From NCBI RefSeq assembly GCF_002019695.1, contig NZ_KV917376.1, positions 4,040,974 through 4,104,973 on the forward strand: DNA of 64,000 nt, given 5' to 3'. The DNA is from Evansella clarkii (GTDB taxonomy: Bacteria > Bacillota > Bacilli > Bacillales > Salisediminibacteriaceae). Of this stretch, positions 33,081 to 41,861 are shown piece by piece. The stretch's first letter is position 1, and each line of letters starts with the position of its first letter. The notes beneath the pieces were generated by a model. It ran no database searches, was not told the origin of the DNA, and worked only from the letters and a program-made list of their open reading frames with translations. Made by a program: the position numbers and the translations under genes.

Positions 33081-33788
33081 TTAAGTAAACAAATAACCGG
33101 TGAACAAACCTGCCAATATAGCCAGGCCGAGTGACCATTCCTTCAGCCAGACAAGATTTCTTTTATCCGCCAGTTTCTGCATACAAATCATAGAAACGCC
33201 CGCTCCGACAGCGACAAACAGATGTATGTACCCTTTCACCGCTTCACCCCCTGCAAAGAAGCTGAATGCGCCAATCAGAGCAGCTGTAGTAATCAGAATT
33301 ACTCCTTTTCCATCCTTGCTTTTGCTTGAGGCTTTTTTCTCCAGTTTGCCGAACGATTTAGTGAAAACCGCTACAACGAATAAGCCGCCGGCACCACCGA
33401 GGCAGAGTGTCCAGACTACTGTAGTGAGAGCTTCAGCAGTATAGCCTGCTGCGCCAAGCTGAGCTCCATAAGCATCAGCACCAATACTCGCCCCCAGCGC
33501 TTCAATCGGAGCTGAACCAATTATCCCGATTCTCATCAACGTGAGCGGGTCTCCAAGAAATGTGATCAGTGATATAGCGATAACCATGATCGCCAGTGAC
33601 GGTCCAATGGCGCTGATTGCCCCAGTGCGGAGAGCGCTCTGAACCTCACCCTTTGTCATGCCCACGGCAGAACTTGATTTAGACGCAAGCCTGATAAAAA
33701 GCAGTCCCTGAAAAACTACGATACTAATAATCATTCCTGCAAAAAGCCAGATAACTCCTCCATTTGCAATCTCCATTACTTCGCTCAA
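33081..33788 (-). CDS. DUF5058-family membrane protein
   Basis: The 235-residue protein has about seven spans and the family-like stretches GAISAIGPSLAIMVIAISLI and GSAPIEALGASIGADAYGA, rich in Gly/Ala as in transporter cores. The TTG start is preceded by GGAGGGGGG. The pair with the next gene and an M20 peptidase downstream suggests uptake of a peptide-like compound that the peptidase then cleaves; this is inference from gene order. A 170-base gap with promoters separates it from the divergent methyltransferase. Confidence 0.78.
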   Translation of the reverse strand: MSEVMEIANGGVIWLFAGMIISIVVFQGLLFIRLASKSSSAVGMTKGEVQSALRTGAISAIGPSLAIMVIAISLITFLGDPLTLMRIGIIGSAPIEALGASIGADAYGAQLGAAGYTAEALTTVVWTLCLGGAGGLFVVAVFTKSFGKLEKKASSKSKDGKGVILITTAALIGAFSFFAGGEAVKGYIHLFVAVGAGVSMICMQKLADKRNLVWLKEWSLGLAILAGLFTGYLFT

Positions 33789-33955
33789 TCTATCCCCCCT
33801 CCCTTAAAATATATTGGCAATTTTTGATAATATTTTTAATATATCATTAATTATCTGAAAAATCTTTATATTTTTACAGAGGAGTCTTACAGTTTCCGAC
33901 TAATTTCATATGTTAAGATAATCGTAACAATGCCAGTGAAGGGCGGGATGATTGA

Positions 33956-34627
33956 ATGAGTGAAGTTAAGAAGGATTTTGACTTGCAGCATCCGCACTGG
34001 GAAAACTACTGGGACACATTTTCCGCTGAAGGCGGCCTTGCCGTTGATGAAGCTCCTAGTGTTGCAGCAAAACAAGCCGCTGATGAGTTTAAAAAAAGAG
34101 GGATAGTGAACATTCTTGAACTTGGTGGCGGTTCCGGAAGAGACACACTGTTTTTTGCGAAAGAAGGTTTTCAGTTGCATGTAGTGGAGTATACAGAAAA
34201 AGGTGTTGAAATTATACGGAGGAAAGCTGCCGAAGCAGGAGTTGCGAACTCTGTAAAGGTTGTTCAGCATGATGTGAGGAAACCTCTTCCCTTTGAAAGC
34301 GGAAGTTTCGAAGGATGTTTCTCTCATATGCTTTATTGCATGGCATTTACGGAAAAAGAGTTACGAGGAATAAATCAGGAAATCAGAAGAGTTTTAATGT
34401 CCGGCGGAAGTAATATATATACAGCCAGGAATCTGAACGATCCAATGTACGGCGCCGGAACACATAAAGGCGGAAATGTTTACGAAGTGAACGGATTTAT
34501 CATTCATTTCTTTGATAAAAAAATCATTGAAGATCTGTCAGAAGGCTATGAAATCCAGCAGATAAGCGAACTTGAGGAAGGCAGCCTGCCAAAAAGACTC
34601 TACAGTGTTATTCAACAAGTAAAATAA
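33956..34627 (+). CDS. Class I SAM-dependent methyltransferase
   Basis: The 223-residue protein has the SAM-binding motif I ILELGGGSGRDTLFFA at about residues 52-67, VVEYTEKGVE as the acidic second motif, and HDVRKPLPFESGSFEGCFSH as motif post-II. The later segment HMLYCMAFTEKELRGINQEI is typical of TehB-like or generic class I enzymes. The substrate is unknown. A GGCGGGATG element precedes the ATG and a terminator follows the stop. Confidence 0.88.
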   Translation: MSEVKKDFDLQHPHWENYWDTFSAEGGLAVDEAPSVAAKQAADEFKKRGIVNILELGGGSGRDTLFFAKEGFQLHVVEYTEKGVEIIRRKAAEAGVANSVKVVQHDVRKPLPFESGSFEGCFSHMLYCMAFTEKELRGINQEIRRVLMSGGSNIYTARNLNDPMYGAGTHKGGNVYEVNGFIIHFFDKKIIEDLSEGYEIQQISELEEGSLPKRLYSVIQQVK

Positions 34628-34641
34628 AGAATAATAAAAAT

Positions 34642-34674
34642 ACCGACATGGGTCTGGCCCTTGTCGGTTTTTCT
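34642..34674 (+). terminator. Rho-independent terminator
   Basis: ACCGACA and TGTCGGT, with an inner GGG/CCC, form a stem followed by TTTTCT, 14 bases after the methyltransferase stop. Confidence 0.85.
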
Positions 34675-34740
34675 ATATGATAGGTGATAAATTAATATAA
34701 GATCTGTATTCTTTTATGGAAATTATTAATAATTACTTTA

Positions 34741-34814
34741 AATTGTGCAATTCATCCTCGAAGTTGTGCGATTAGCCCTTGGAGTTGGGCATATAACCTT
34801 TGAAGTTGGGCAAA
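34741..34814. repeat. Array D: four (G)TTG(T/G)GC cores at exactly 21 bp
   Basis: Cores of the form GAAGTTGGGC start (aligned) at 34742, 34763, 34784 and 34805; every spacing is 21 bp. The array lies between convergent genes, 70 bases after a terminator. Confidence 0.75.
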
Positions 34815-34856
34815 AGTAGTGGGAATCACCCTCATACGCGTACATTCAGAATAACC

Positions 34857-35165
34857 CTACATCATTTGATATGGACCAAACGGTTTTTCCAGTATATATT
34901 GTTCTTCGGCCTTGTGGAGCATGGCTTCCCAGGAAGAAAAACTGGTATTCTCCTGTACATACATATTCCATTCCTCCGTAAGGAAAAGGATTTCGTCTTG
35001 CTGTTCAGCCAGCCAGCTTCCCCCCATATTCCTAAATTCTCCCCATGAAGCAAATGAAGTGTGTGCAGTCATAAATCGTTGATTGAAAAGCATAAGAAAC
35101 GGGGCAGCATTTACTGTTTCAGTACTTCCAAGACCTTGAAACCATCCAATTACATTTTTGATCAT
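34857..35165 (-). CDS. Hypothetical protein
   Basis: The 102-residue soluble protein is rich in aromatic residues (WGEFRNMGGSWLAEQQ, TEEWNMYVQENTSFSSWEAM) and has no signal peptide, membrane span or known motif. GGGGATG lies upstream of the ATG. It sits alone between arrays D and E. Confidence 0.6.
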   Translation of the reverse strand: MIKNVIGWFQGLGSTETVNAAPFLMLFNQRFMTAHTSFASWGEFRNMGGSWLAEQQDEILFLTEEWNMYVQENTSFSSWEAMLHKAEEQYILEKPFGPYQMM

Positions 35166-35234
35166 CGTTCATCCATCCCCTGTTTAATAGTAAACCAGCT
35201 TACGAATTATACTTTTACAAAGATTTGACTTCAC

Positions 35235-35594
35235 TTCGAGAATTGAGTAACGGATTTCTAGAATGAAAGTTGCCTTTTCGAGAATTGGACCCTTGATTTC
35301 GAGAATAGAACCTGCCTTTTCGAGAATGAAACTGCCGTCTTCGAGAATGGGCGTTCACTTCGAGAATTAGACTCCTGATTTCGAGAATAGAACCTGCCTT
35401 TTCGAGAATGAAACAACCATCTTCGAGAATGGGCGTTCACTTCGAGAATTAGACTCCTGATTTCGAGAATAGAACCTGCCTTTTCGAGAATGAAACTGCC
35501 GTCTTCGAGAATGGGCGTTCACTTCGAGAATTAGACTCCTGATTTCGAGAATAGAACCTGCCTTTTCGAGAATGAAACAACCATTTTTGAGAAT
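35235..35594. repeat. Array E: eighteen TTCGAGAAT cores with 21-bp phase
   Basis: Cores (CGAGAAT or one-base variants) begin at 35237, 35258, 35279, 35300, 35321, 35342, 35361, 35382, 35403, 35424, 35443, 35464, 35485, 35506, 35525, 35546, 35567 and 35588. All spacings are 21 except three of 19, which recur every fourth unit and make an 82-bp higher-order repeat. Frames across it code only for repeat peptides and are not genes. Confidence 0.93.
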
Positions 35595-35803
35595 TGAAAA
35601 CGCCTGATTACCATCCAATCCGCCAATTCTCCAAAATTCATGACCTAATTCCTCAAACAGGCCACCCGACTTCAAAAATTTAATTTATTAATACTACATT
35701 GTTGCCTGCCAGCGACAATTCTATTACTTTTTTTGTTAACAATATATGCTTTTGTCCTGAGGGGATGAAAGATAAATTAAAAATAATGCCCAAACATACA
35801 AAA

Positions 35804-35834
35804 AGCACACCTCGCCAAGCAAGGTGTGCTCTTC
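35804..35834 (-). terminator. Terminator of the leucyl aminopeptidase gene
   Basis: AGCACACCT and its complement pair over nine bases and are followed on the minus strand by a T-run. Confidence 0.82.
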
Positions 35835-35841
35835 ATTATCC

Positions 35842-37338
35842 CTATTTTACAGCTTCATTCATTACTACCTTCACTAAAGTCCGTGCCATTACACCCGTCG
35901 GCCCTTTTGGCCCCAAATCATGCTCCGTGGAAGCCATTGCGGTCCCTGCGATATCAAGATGTACCCAAGGTGTATCTTCCGCAAAGTCACCGACAAACGC
36001 ACCTGCTAAAATCGCGTGGCCGCCTCGTCCCGGACTGTTGTTCAGGTCAGCTATGTGGCTTGTTCGCACCTCTTTTTTATAGTGGTCAAAATAAGGCAGC
36101 TGCCAGATCATCTCACCTGTTTCGTCTGCAGCCTGCTGAACAGAAGCGAGCCATTCCTGGTCATTTGTCATAGCTCCGGTCACATGGTTTCCTAATGCTA
36201 CCACTACCCCGCCTGTCAGAGTGGCAATATCGATAATTTTCGCCGCTCCTTTTGATTTTGCGTAAGTCACCGCGTCAGCCAGTGCAAGACGGCCTTCCGC
36301 GTCAGTATTACGAACTTCAATCGTTTTCCCGCTCATAGAAACAATAACATCGTCAGGTTTATAAGCATTCCCGCTGATCATATTGTCAGTGGCCGGAATG
36401 ACAGCCATAACATTGGCTGCCGGTTTAAGAGCTCCGATAGCGTCCATAGCTCCGATCGTTGCGGCAGCACCGCCCATGTCCATCTTCATTCCAACGATGT
36501 TATCCTTCCCTTTCAGAGAATAACCGCCAGTATCAAAGGTAATTCCTTTTCCTACAAGCGCAAGTGGATTTTCCCACGAATCTCTTCCCTGGTAACGCAT
36601 AACAATCAGCTTAGGTGGTTCGTCTGATCCCTGGTTCACTGCAAGGAGTGCCCCCATACCAAGAGATTCAATCTCTTCCTTATCGAGAATATCAATTTCA
36701 AAACCGTGCTTTTCCGCCACTTCCTGAGCGAATTCCGCAAGGTCTGTTGCAGTAAGCAGATTTCCAGGAGTATTTACAAGGCGCCGGGCAACGTTTGCTC
36801 CTTCTCCGAGAGCAAAACCTGTTTCCAGTCCTTTTAGAACTGCCTCTTCCCGCTCCCGGTTTGCTGAAGCAATAACTAACTTCGTAAGCTCAATTGCTGG
36901 TCTTGATTTTTTCGTATGATATGTGTTTAAAGTAAACGGCGCAAGTGAATGTGCTTCACCAATCGCTTCAAAAGCCTCGAGATCTGTGAGCGGCAAATCA
37001 GTCAGGCTGTCGACCGCCACAGCCGCCTTTTCGATATGTTCTTTCGCAAGCTGTTTAAAAGCTTTCCCGAAAGCTTTTCGAAGTGAATTCTTTGTAAGCT
37101 CTTCCCGCTTGCCAAGGCCTACAAAAAAAATACGCTTCGCCCCTGTTTTTCCAAATGTATGTAGCTTCATTACCCGCCCGGACTCATGAGATAAATCCCT
37201 CGATTCATAAAGCTCTTTTAACTGTCCGTCAAAGGCCTCGTCTATCGCCTGAAATGCGCCTTCTTTTTCCATAAAAATACCGAAAAGCAGCGCTTCTGTT
37301 TCCAGCTTTGTAAATTCTGTCTGTTTAAATTCGTACAT
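35842..37338 (-). CDS. Leucyl aminopeptidase (M17 family)
   Basis: The 498-residue cytosolic enzyme releases N-terminal amino acids. The M17 signature NTDAEGRLALADAVTYA is present, along with VGKGITFDTGGYSLK (with the metal-binding Asp), MKMDMGGAAATIGAM, and ARRLVNTPGN in the linker between domains. ATG 37338 is chosen (MYEFKQTEF) because GAGGGTGAG lies just before it; the upstream frame extension is non-coding. It is a single gene with its own terminator. Confidence 0.95.
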   Translation of the reverse strand: MYEFKQTEFTKLETEALLFGIFMEKEGAFQAIDEAFDGQLKELYESRDLSHESGRVMKLHTFGKTGAKRIFFVGLGKREELTKNSLRKAFGKAFKQLAKEHIEKAAVAVDSLTDLPLTDLEAFEAIGEAHSLAPFTLNTYHTKKSRPAIELTKLVIASANREREEAVLKGLETGFALGEGANVARRLVNTPGNLLTATDLAEFAQEVAEKHGFEIDILDKEEIESLGMGALLAVNQGSDEPPKLIVMRYQGRDSWENPLALVGKGITFDTGGYSLKGKDNIVGMKMDMGGAAATIGAMDAIGALKPAANVMAVIPATDNMISGNAYKPDDVIVSMSGKTIEVRNTDAEGRLALADAVTYAKSKGAAKIIDIATLTGGVVVALGNHVTGAMTNDQEWLASVQQAADETGEMIWQLPYFDHYKKEVRTSHIADLNNSPGRGGHAILAGAFVGDFAEDTPWVHLDIAGTAMASTEHDLGPKGPTGVMARTLVKVVMNEAVK

Positions 37339-37478
37339 TTTCTCACCCTCCTCGTTTTTTATTATACAGAACGTTTGCAGAATTGGAAAAATATTTATCC
37401 ATTTATAAATAAGAATACCAGCCTGAATTTTTTCCTGAATAAAGATATCCTCTTGCTTCATTATGTATGCACAAAGAA

Positions 37479-37508
37479 ACACCAGGCAGACATTCTGCCT
37501 GGTGTCTC
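37479..37508 (-). terminator. Terminator hairpin of the catabolic operon
   Basis: ACACCAGGCAG, a five-base loop and a perfect complement make an 11-bp stem, eight bases beyond the cyclase stop, then TTTCTTTG on the minus strand. Confidence 0.7.
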
Positions 37509-37512
37509 CCTA

Positions 37513-38163
37513 TTATATCAATTCAACAGCCACAGCCCTGACAGGAGACCCATCAAGCCCTTTTAGTTTTAACGGGAGGGCAATTATAAACGGGTCGGAA
37601 AAGTCCACCGCTTCCAGATTAGTCAGATTCTCGCCGATAATCCCGTTAACTTCAGTGATCGCCTCGTGTGCAGCGAAACTGGAACCGTCTGGCGGGTCTA
37701 TGTTCAGAGCATCAATTAAGAAGGTGCGAACTCCTTTTGTAAGCATAGCTTCCACTGCTTCAATACTTAAATAAGGATGTTTATAATACCGTTCTTCACC
37801 GACGAAAACAGACCAGCCCGTGTAAAATAACACAATAACTCCACTATCCATTCGCCTCAGATAAGGTGTGATATCCTCTAAAGTAATCGACACACCTGGT
37901 TCTTTACCAGTAACGTTAATAATAATTCCACGCCCCAGAAATGGCGCAAGTCCCGATTCATCAATCGTCAGCCCGCTTTTATTTATATGTACCGGTGCAT
38001 CCACATGTGTTCCTGTGTGAGAGCCTATATTCACTTGGCTCACATTATACCCGTCCTGCTCAATCGTAGCTGCCGGCCGGATATCTGGTTTGGGATCGCC
38101 TGGATATACAGGAGTGGAATTTGTGATATCCATTGATAAATCGACAATCTTCTTAACTCTCAA
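37513..38163 (-). CDS. Cyclase / kynurenine-formamidase-like hydrolase
   Basis: The 216-residue metal-dependent hydrolase has the family signature IGSHTGTHVDAPVHINK (HxGTHxDAPxH) at about residues 46-62, MDLSMDIT-like first strand (IVDLSMDITNSTPVYPGDP), and a late EAVDFSDPFIIALPLK. Family members open formyl-kynurenine or other amide/lactone substrates. The start is TTG with GGGGAGGGG seven bases upstream. It is the last gene of the sigma-54-controlled operon, so its substrate is probably a product of the same pathway. Confidence 0.88.
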   Translation of the reverse strand: MRVKKIVDLSMDITNSTPVYPGDPKPDIRPAATIEQDGYNVSQVNIGSHTGTHVDAPVHINKSGLTIDESGLAPFLGRGIIINVTGKEPGVSITLEDITPYLRRMDSGVIVLFYTGWSVFVGEERYYKHPYLSIEAVEAMLTKGVRTFLIDALNIDPPDGSSFAAHEAITEVNGIIGENLTNLEAVDFSDPFIIALPLKLKGLDGSPVRAVAVELI

Positions 38164-38184
38164 ATCTTAGCCCCTCCCCAAAAC

Positions 38185-38979
38185 TTATATCTTGTACACA
38201 TCCACTCTTCTCTCATCAAGCATGGAGAAAAAATCTTTTCTCCACTCTTTCCGGATTTCCTGGTCCAGCAGCGCAAAAATAATTTGTTCATCATTATCAG
38301 CCCCGGCGATTCTTTCTCCATCAGGGCCATAAATACCTGATTCCCCGAAAAACTCCAGTTCTCCAGACTTTCCGACATGATTTACTGTCACTAAAAAGAG
38401 TGTATTATCAATCGCCCTAGCCATTCCGAAACGGTTGTAAGGTTTATTATACGGCTGTTCCCATGCACTTGGCGCGAGAACTACATGCGCACCTTTACAC
38501 GCAAGCTCTCTTGCCAATTCTGGAAAAGCTAAATCCCAGCATATCATTAAGCCAAGCTTTCCCATGCTGCTTTCAATTAAAACTACTTCATTACCCGGAG
38601 TAAAATAACCCTTTTCCAATGGTGTTAAGTGAATCTTCCGATAATTACCAATAGTTTTCCCTGCTTCATTTATTACTTTTAATGAATTGTATATCTTGTC
38701 GTCTTCTCCCTGTTCCACGTATCCGTAGGCAAGGATCACACCGAATTCCCTGGCAAGCTGAGACATTTCTCCTTCAATTCTTCCACCTTGATTTTCTGCT
38801 ACATCATAGAGCTCCTCAGACAGAAAATACCCGGTTGCAGCCAGCTCAGGAAATAAAATCAATTCTGCTTCAGGCTGTAACTCCTTAGTTTTACTCACAA
38901 TGCTGCGAATTTTTTTAAGGTTCCTGTCCACTTCTCCGTTATAAAACTTATCCTGTACCCCTGCAATATACGAAACCAT
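38185..38979 (-). CDS. Carbon-nitrogen hydrolase (nitrilase superfamily)
   Basis: The 264-residue enzyme has the Glu-Lys-Cys triad: FPELAATGYF (Glu), YRKIHLTPLEKGYF (Lys) and LMICWDLAFPE (Cys). The overall pattern is like N-carbamoylputrescine amidase or omega-amidase groups, so it could hydrolyse an amide or carbamoyl product. Its ATG overlaps the permease stop (TAATG), so translation is coupled. Context with a ureohydrolase and an aldehyde dehydrogenase points to guanidino compound or polyamine breakdown. Confidence 0.9.
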   Translation of the reverse strand: MVSYIAGVQDKFYNGEVDRNLKKIRSIVSKTKELQPEAELILFPELAATGYFLSEELYDVAENQGGRIEGEMSQLAREFGVILAYGYVEQGEDDKIYNSLKVINEAGKTIGNYRKIHLTPLEKGYFTPGNEVVLIESSMGKLGLMICWDLAFPELARELACKGAHVVLAPSAWEQPYNKPYNRFGMARAIDNTLFLVTVNHVGKSGELEFFGESGIYGPDGERIAGADNDEQIIFALLDQEIRKEWRKDFFSMLDERRVDVYKI

Positions 38980-40340
38980 TAGGAAACTTCCTTTTTAGTA
39001 AGGTCAGGCTGCTCGGGTATTTGATTAGATAATTTCATTGCTGCCCAGTAGATGATACCAGAAACAAAGAAAGTAAGGATAGATGACCCGATACTCAATG
39101 GTGCTACATAAGTAAACACGTATGCAAAAGCGGCACCAAGTACATAAGCGATATATGCAGAAATATTTATTCCATTCTGATAACGGTAAAGTCCCTTTGT
39201 ATCTTCTACAATATCGTCAGCATCGTAATTCCCTTTTTTAATTATAAAGAAATCCACAAGGACAATGGCGAAAATCGGGATAAACAAAGTTGCAATTAAA
39301 AGAATAAAGTCGAAGAAGCTTGCCATTAATGCTTCCTGCAAAAGAGCACCAAGGATTGTAATTACTCCGATAGCTGCTACTGGTTTCCAGAAGGATACCT
39401 TTGAGAATACGTTCATAAATGACATGGACGCACTGTACAATGCCATTACGTTTGTGGACACAACTGACAGGAAAACAACCACTGCAGCAACAAATCCAAA
39501 ACCATACTGAGCAAGCAGCAGTGTAGGATCATACGTCTGTTCCATACCTGCAAGTATACTAAACCCGCTGACTGTAGCACCAAGCCCCATTGCTATAAGG
39601 GATGCTAAAATATATCCTAAATAAGTTCCTGCCATCGCCTTTGTCTCTGATTTGGCATATCTGTTGAAATCACAAACAGAGGACATCCAGGAAAACGCTG
39701 TAGCTACAACGATGTCAAACGCAATGATTGCAGAGATTTCCGGATTCTGTGCAACCTGTATTGTGATGAGCGAACCGATTTCATATCTGGTAAATAATTG
39801 AAAGAACACTACAGTGGATAAAAGGAGCATTCCTATTGATACTATCTTTTCAAGACCTTCTACTTTTCTGTGGCCATAAATCGTAATGCCAACCACTAAA
39901 AACTGAGTCAGTATAACAAACAGAGGTATATTGCTGTAGCCAGTCGCAAAGCTTACTGCATAGTTTAAACTGAGCCCTGCAAGGTATGCCTGTATCCAGC
40001 TCCACCCTATTAAAACTACTGTGTTAACGATTGAAGGGAGAATTGCTCCCCGCTGTCCAAATGCAGCCCTTGTCATCACCATTGTAGAGAGACCTGTTCT
40101 TGTCCCGATTCTTCCCGTAAGTGCGAGTGGGATAGCTCCAATCGCAGAGCCTATAATTATTACCCATATTGCAGTTGACCAGGGGAGGTCAGGGACGAAG
40201 AACATTCCTGTTAAAACAGACGTGATAACTACGTTAGCCGCCAGCCATAAGGCGAATGTTGAGAAAAATCCCATTGTCCTATCATTTTTGGAAGTTGGTC
40301 TGATGTTATCATTTCCAAACTGATTCACTAATTGAGCCAT
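38979..40340 (-). CDS. NCS1-family permease (cytosine/purine/hydantoin type)
   Basis: The 453-residue protein has about 12 membrane spans. NCS1-type stretches include TRAAFGQRGAILPSIVN in span 3 and SVCDFNRYAKS in span 6, with IGWSWIQAYLAG. NCS1 carriers import nucleobases, hydantoins or related nitrogen compounds with H+ or Na+. In this operon it may import the guanidino or amide substrate. The start is ATG at 40340, 51 bases after the aldehyde dehydrogenase. Confidence 0.9.
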   Translation of the reverse strand: MAQLVNQFGNDNIRPTSKNDRTMGFFSTFALWLAANVVITSVLTGMFFVPDLPWSTAIWVIIIGSAIGAIPLALTGRIGTRTGLSTMVMTRAAFGQRGAILPSIVNTVVLIGWSWIQAYLAGLSLNYAVSFATGYSNIPLFVILTQFLVVGITIYGHRKVEGLEKIVSIGMLLLSTVVFFQLFTRYEIGSLITIQVAQNPEISAIIAFDIVVATAFSWMSSVCDFNRYAKSETKAMAGTYLGYILASLIAMGLGATVSGFSILAGMEQTYDPTLLLAQYGFGFVAAVVVFLSVVSTNVMALYSASMSFMNVFSKVSFWKPVAAIGVITILGALLQEALMASFFDFILLIATLFIPIFAIVLVDFFIIKKGNYDADDIVEDTKGLYRYQNGINISAYIAYVLGAAFAYVFTYVAPLSIGSSILTFFVSGIIYWAAMKLSNQIPEQPDLTKKEVS

Positions 40341-40391
40341 AAAAGTTCCTCCTATTCTTTATTTTTCCGCTTATTCTTAGGAGTAAATTAA

Positions 40392-41843
40392 TTAAAACCT
40401 ATACCAGCCAAGATCCCCCACTACTGCAGTTGCATTAAGATGTTTAGGCTGTGAATAGGCAGCAAGACCATGCGGGCCGAGCTCCCTTCCAGTGCCGCTC
40501 TGTTTAAATCCGCCCCAGGGTGCATTAACGAACGGTGTATGGTAGCTGTTAATCCATATAATCCCTGAGTCAATTTGATCTGCCACACGTTCTGCACGTT
40601 CCGCATCTTTGCTAAGTATTCCGGCAGCAAGACCATACTTTGTTCCGTTGGCAATTTCCACCGCCTCATCTTCACTTCTGAATGTCTGGATAACACAAAA
40701 CGGACCAAAAATTTCCTCCTGAACAATTCCCATATCCGGCTGAACATCTGTGAAGATTACGGGAGTAAGGTAATAACCTTGCTCACCATAACGTTCTCCT
40801 CCTGTAACTAAAGTGGCTCCTTCTTCTAAGCCTTTTGATACGTAACTCTCTACTTTTTTCAGATGATCATTGCTGATTAACGGCCCCATATCCGTCTCTT
40901 CACTAAATGGATCTCCGAGTTTTATTTTCTTAGTTTTTTCTGCCATCTTTTCTGTAAAAGCGGCAAAAATATTCTCATGTACAAGAATTCTCGAGGAGGC
41001 TACACAAACTTCCCCCTGGTTAAAGAATGCACCGAAAATCGCCCATTCTGCTGCTTGTTCAATATTCACATCATCGAACACTATAAGAGGGGATTTACCA
41101 CCGAGTTCCAAGGAAACATGTTTAAAAGTTTTGGCACATTGTTCATTGATAACTCGTCCGGTATCCGTGCCTCCTGTAAAGGAGATTTTATGAACATCTT
41201 CACTTAAAGTTATTGTCTGCCCGACTGTTTTTCCGTCCCCAAGCACGAGGTTAAAAACACCTTTCGGGAGACAGCATTCACTAATTAACTCAGCAAGTTT
41301 AATCATTGACAGCGGTGTCATTTCTGATGGTTTGAAAACAACTGTGTTTCCAGCAGCCAAAGCTGGAGCGATCTTCCATATTCCAAGAAGTAACGGGAAG
41401 TTCCACGGGACAATCAGACCGGTAACCCCATAAGGGACATTTTTTACAACACTTTCGGAGCCATCCCATTGTTCCATCTTTTCCGGGAACTGTTCCATAA
41501 GCAAATCAGCATAATATCGCAGACAACTAACAGAATCCTCCATATCAAGCCTTGATTCGCGAATAGGTTTTCCTGTATTTTCAGTTTCAAGTTGAGCCAT
41601 AGTCTCTAAATTATTTTCCAGCTTTCCTGCGAGCTTCATGAGAAAAACTGCTCTTCCCTCTTTGTCATTTTTCCAGTTCGTTTCTTTAAAAGCCAGCCTT
41701 GCTGACTGTATAGCCAGCTCCACCTGCTCCACAGAAGCTTCATAAACCGTTACTATCTCCTGCTCCGTAGCAGGGTTAATAAGTTTTCTGAGATTTCCTG
41801 CCCCTTTTACCATCTCTCCATCAATAAAAAGTTGTTTCTCCAC
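40392..41843 (-). CDS. NAD(P)-dependent aldehyde dehydrogenase
   Basis: The 483-residue enzyme matches betaine/aminobutyraldehyde-type dehydrogenases: VPWNFPLLLG, FTGGTDTGRVI for the cofactor site, LELGGKSPLIVFDD with the general-base Glu, and FNQGEVCVASSR with the nucleophilic Cys. It probably oxidises 4-guanidinobutyraldehyde or 4-aminobutyraldehyde to the acid, given the neighbouring ureohydrolase. The start is GTG with GAGGAGG upstream, 18 bases after that gene. Confidence 0.93.
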   Translation of the reverse strand: MEKQLFIDGEMVKGAGNLRKLINPATEQEIVTVYEASVEQVELAIQSARLAFKETNWKNDKEGRAVFLMKLAGKLENNLETMAQLETENTGKPIRESRLDMEDSVSCLRYYADLLMEQFPEKMEQWDGSESVVKNVPYGVTGLIVPWNFPLLLGIWKIAPALAAGNTVVFKPSEMTPLSMIKLAELISECCLPKGVFNLVLGDGKTVGQTITLSEDVHKISFTGGTDTGRVINEQCAKTFKHVSLELGGKSPLIVFDDVNIEQAAEWAIFGAFFNQGEVCVASSRILVHENIFAAFTEKMAEKTKKIKLGDPFSEETDMGPLISNDHLKKVESYVSKGLEEGATLVTGGERYGEQGYYLTPVIFTDVQPDMGIVQEEIFGPFCVIQTFRSEDEAVEIANGTKYGLAAGILSKDAERAERVADQIDSGIIWINSYHTPFVNAPWGGFKQSGTGRELGPHGLAAYSQPKHLNATAVVGDLGWYRF

Positions 41844-41861
41844 TGAAGAATCCTCCTCGTT

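Noticed and set aside
35235-35680. Minus-strand frames through array E coding for serine/arginine-rich repeats
   Set aside because: The peptide repeat only mirrors the 21-bp DNA phase; the three 19-bp steps shift frame, there is no ribosome binding site and no start is conserved.
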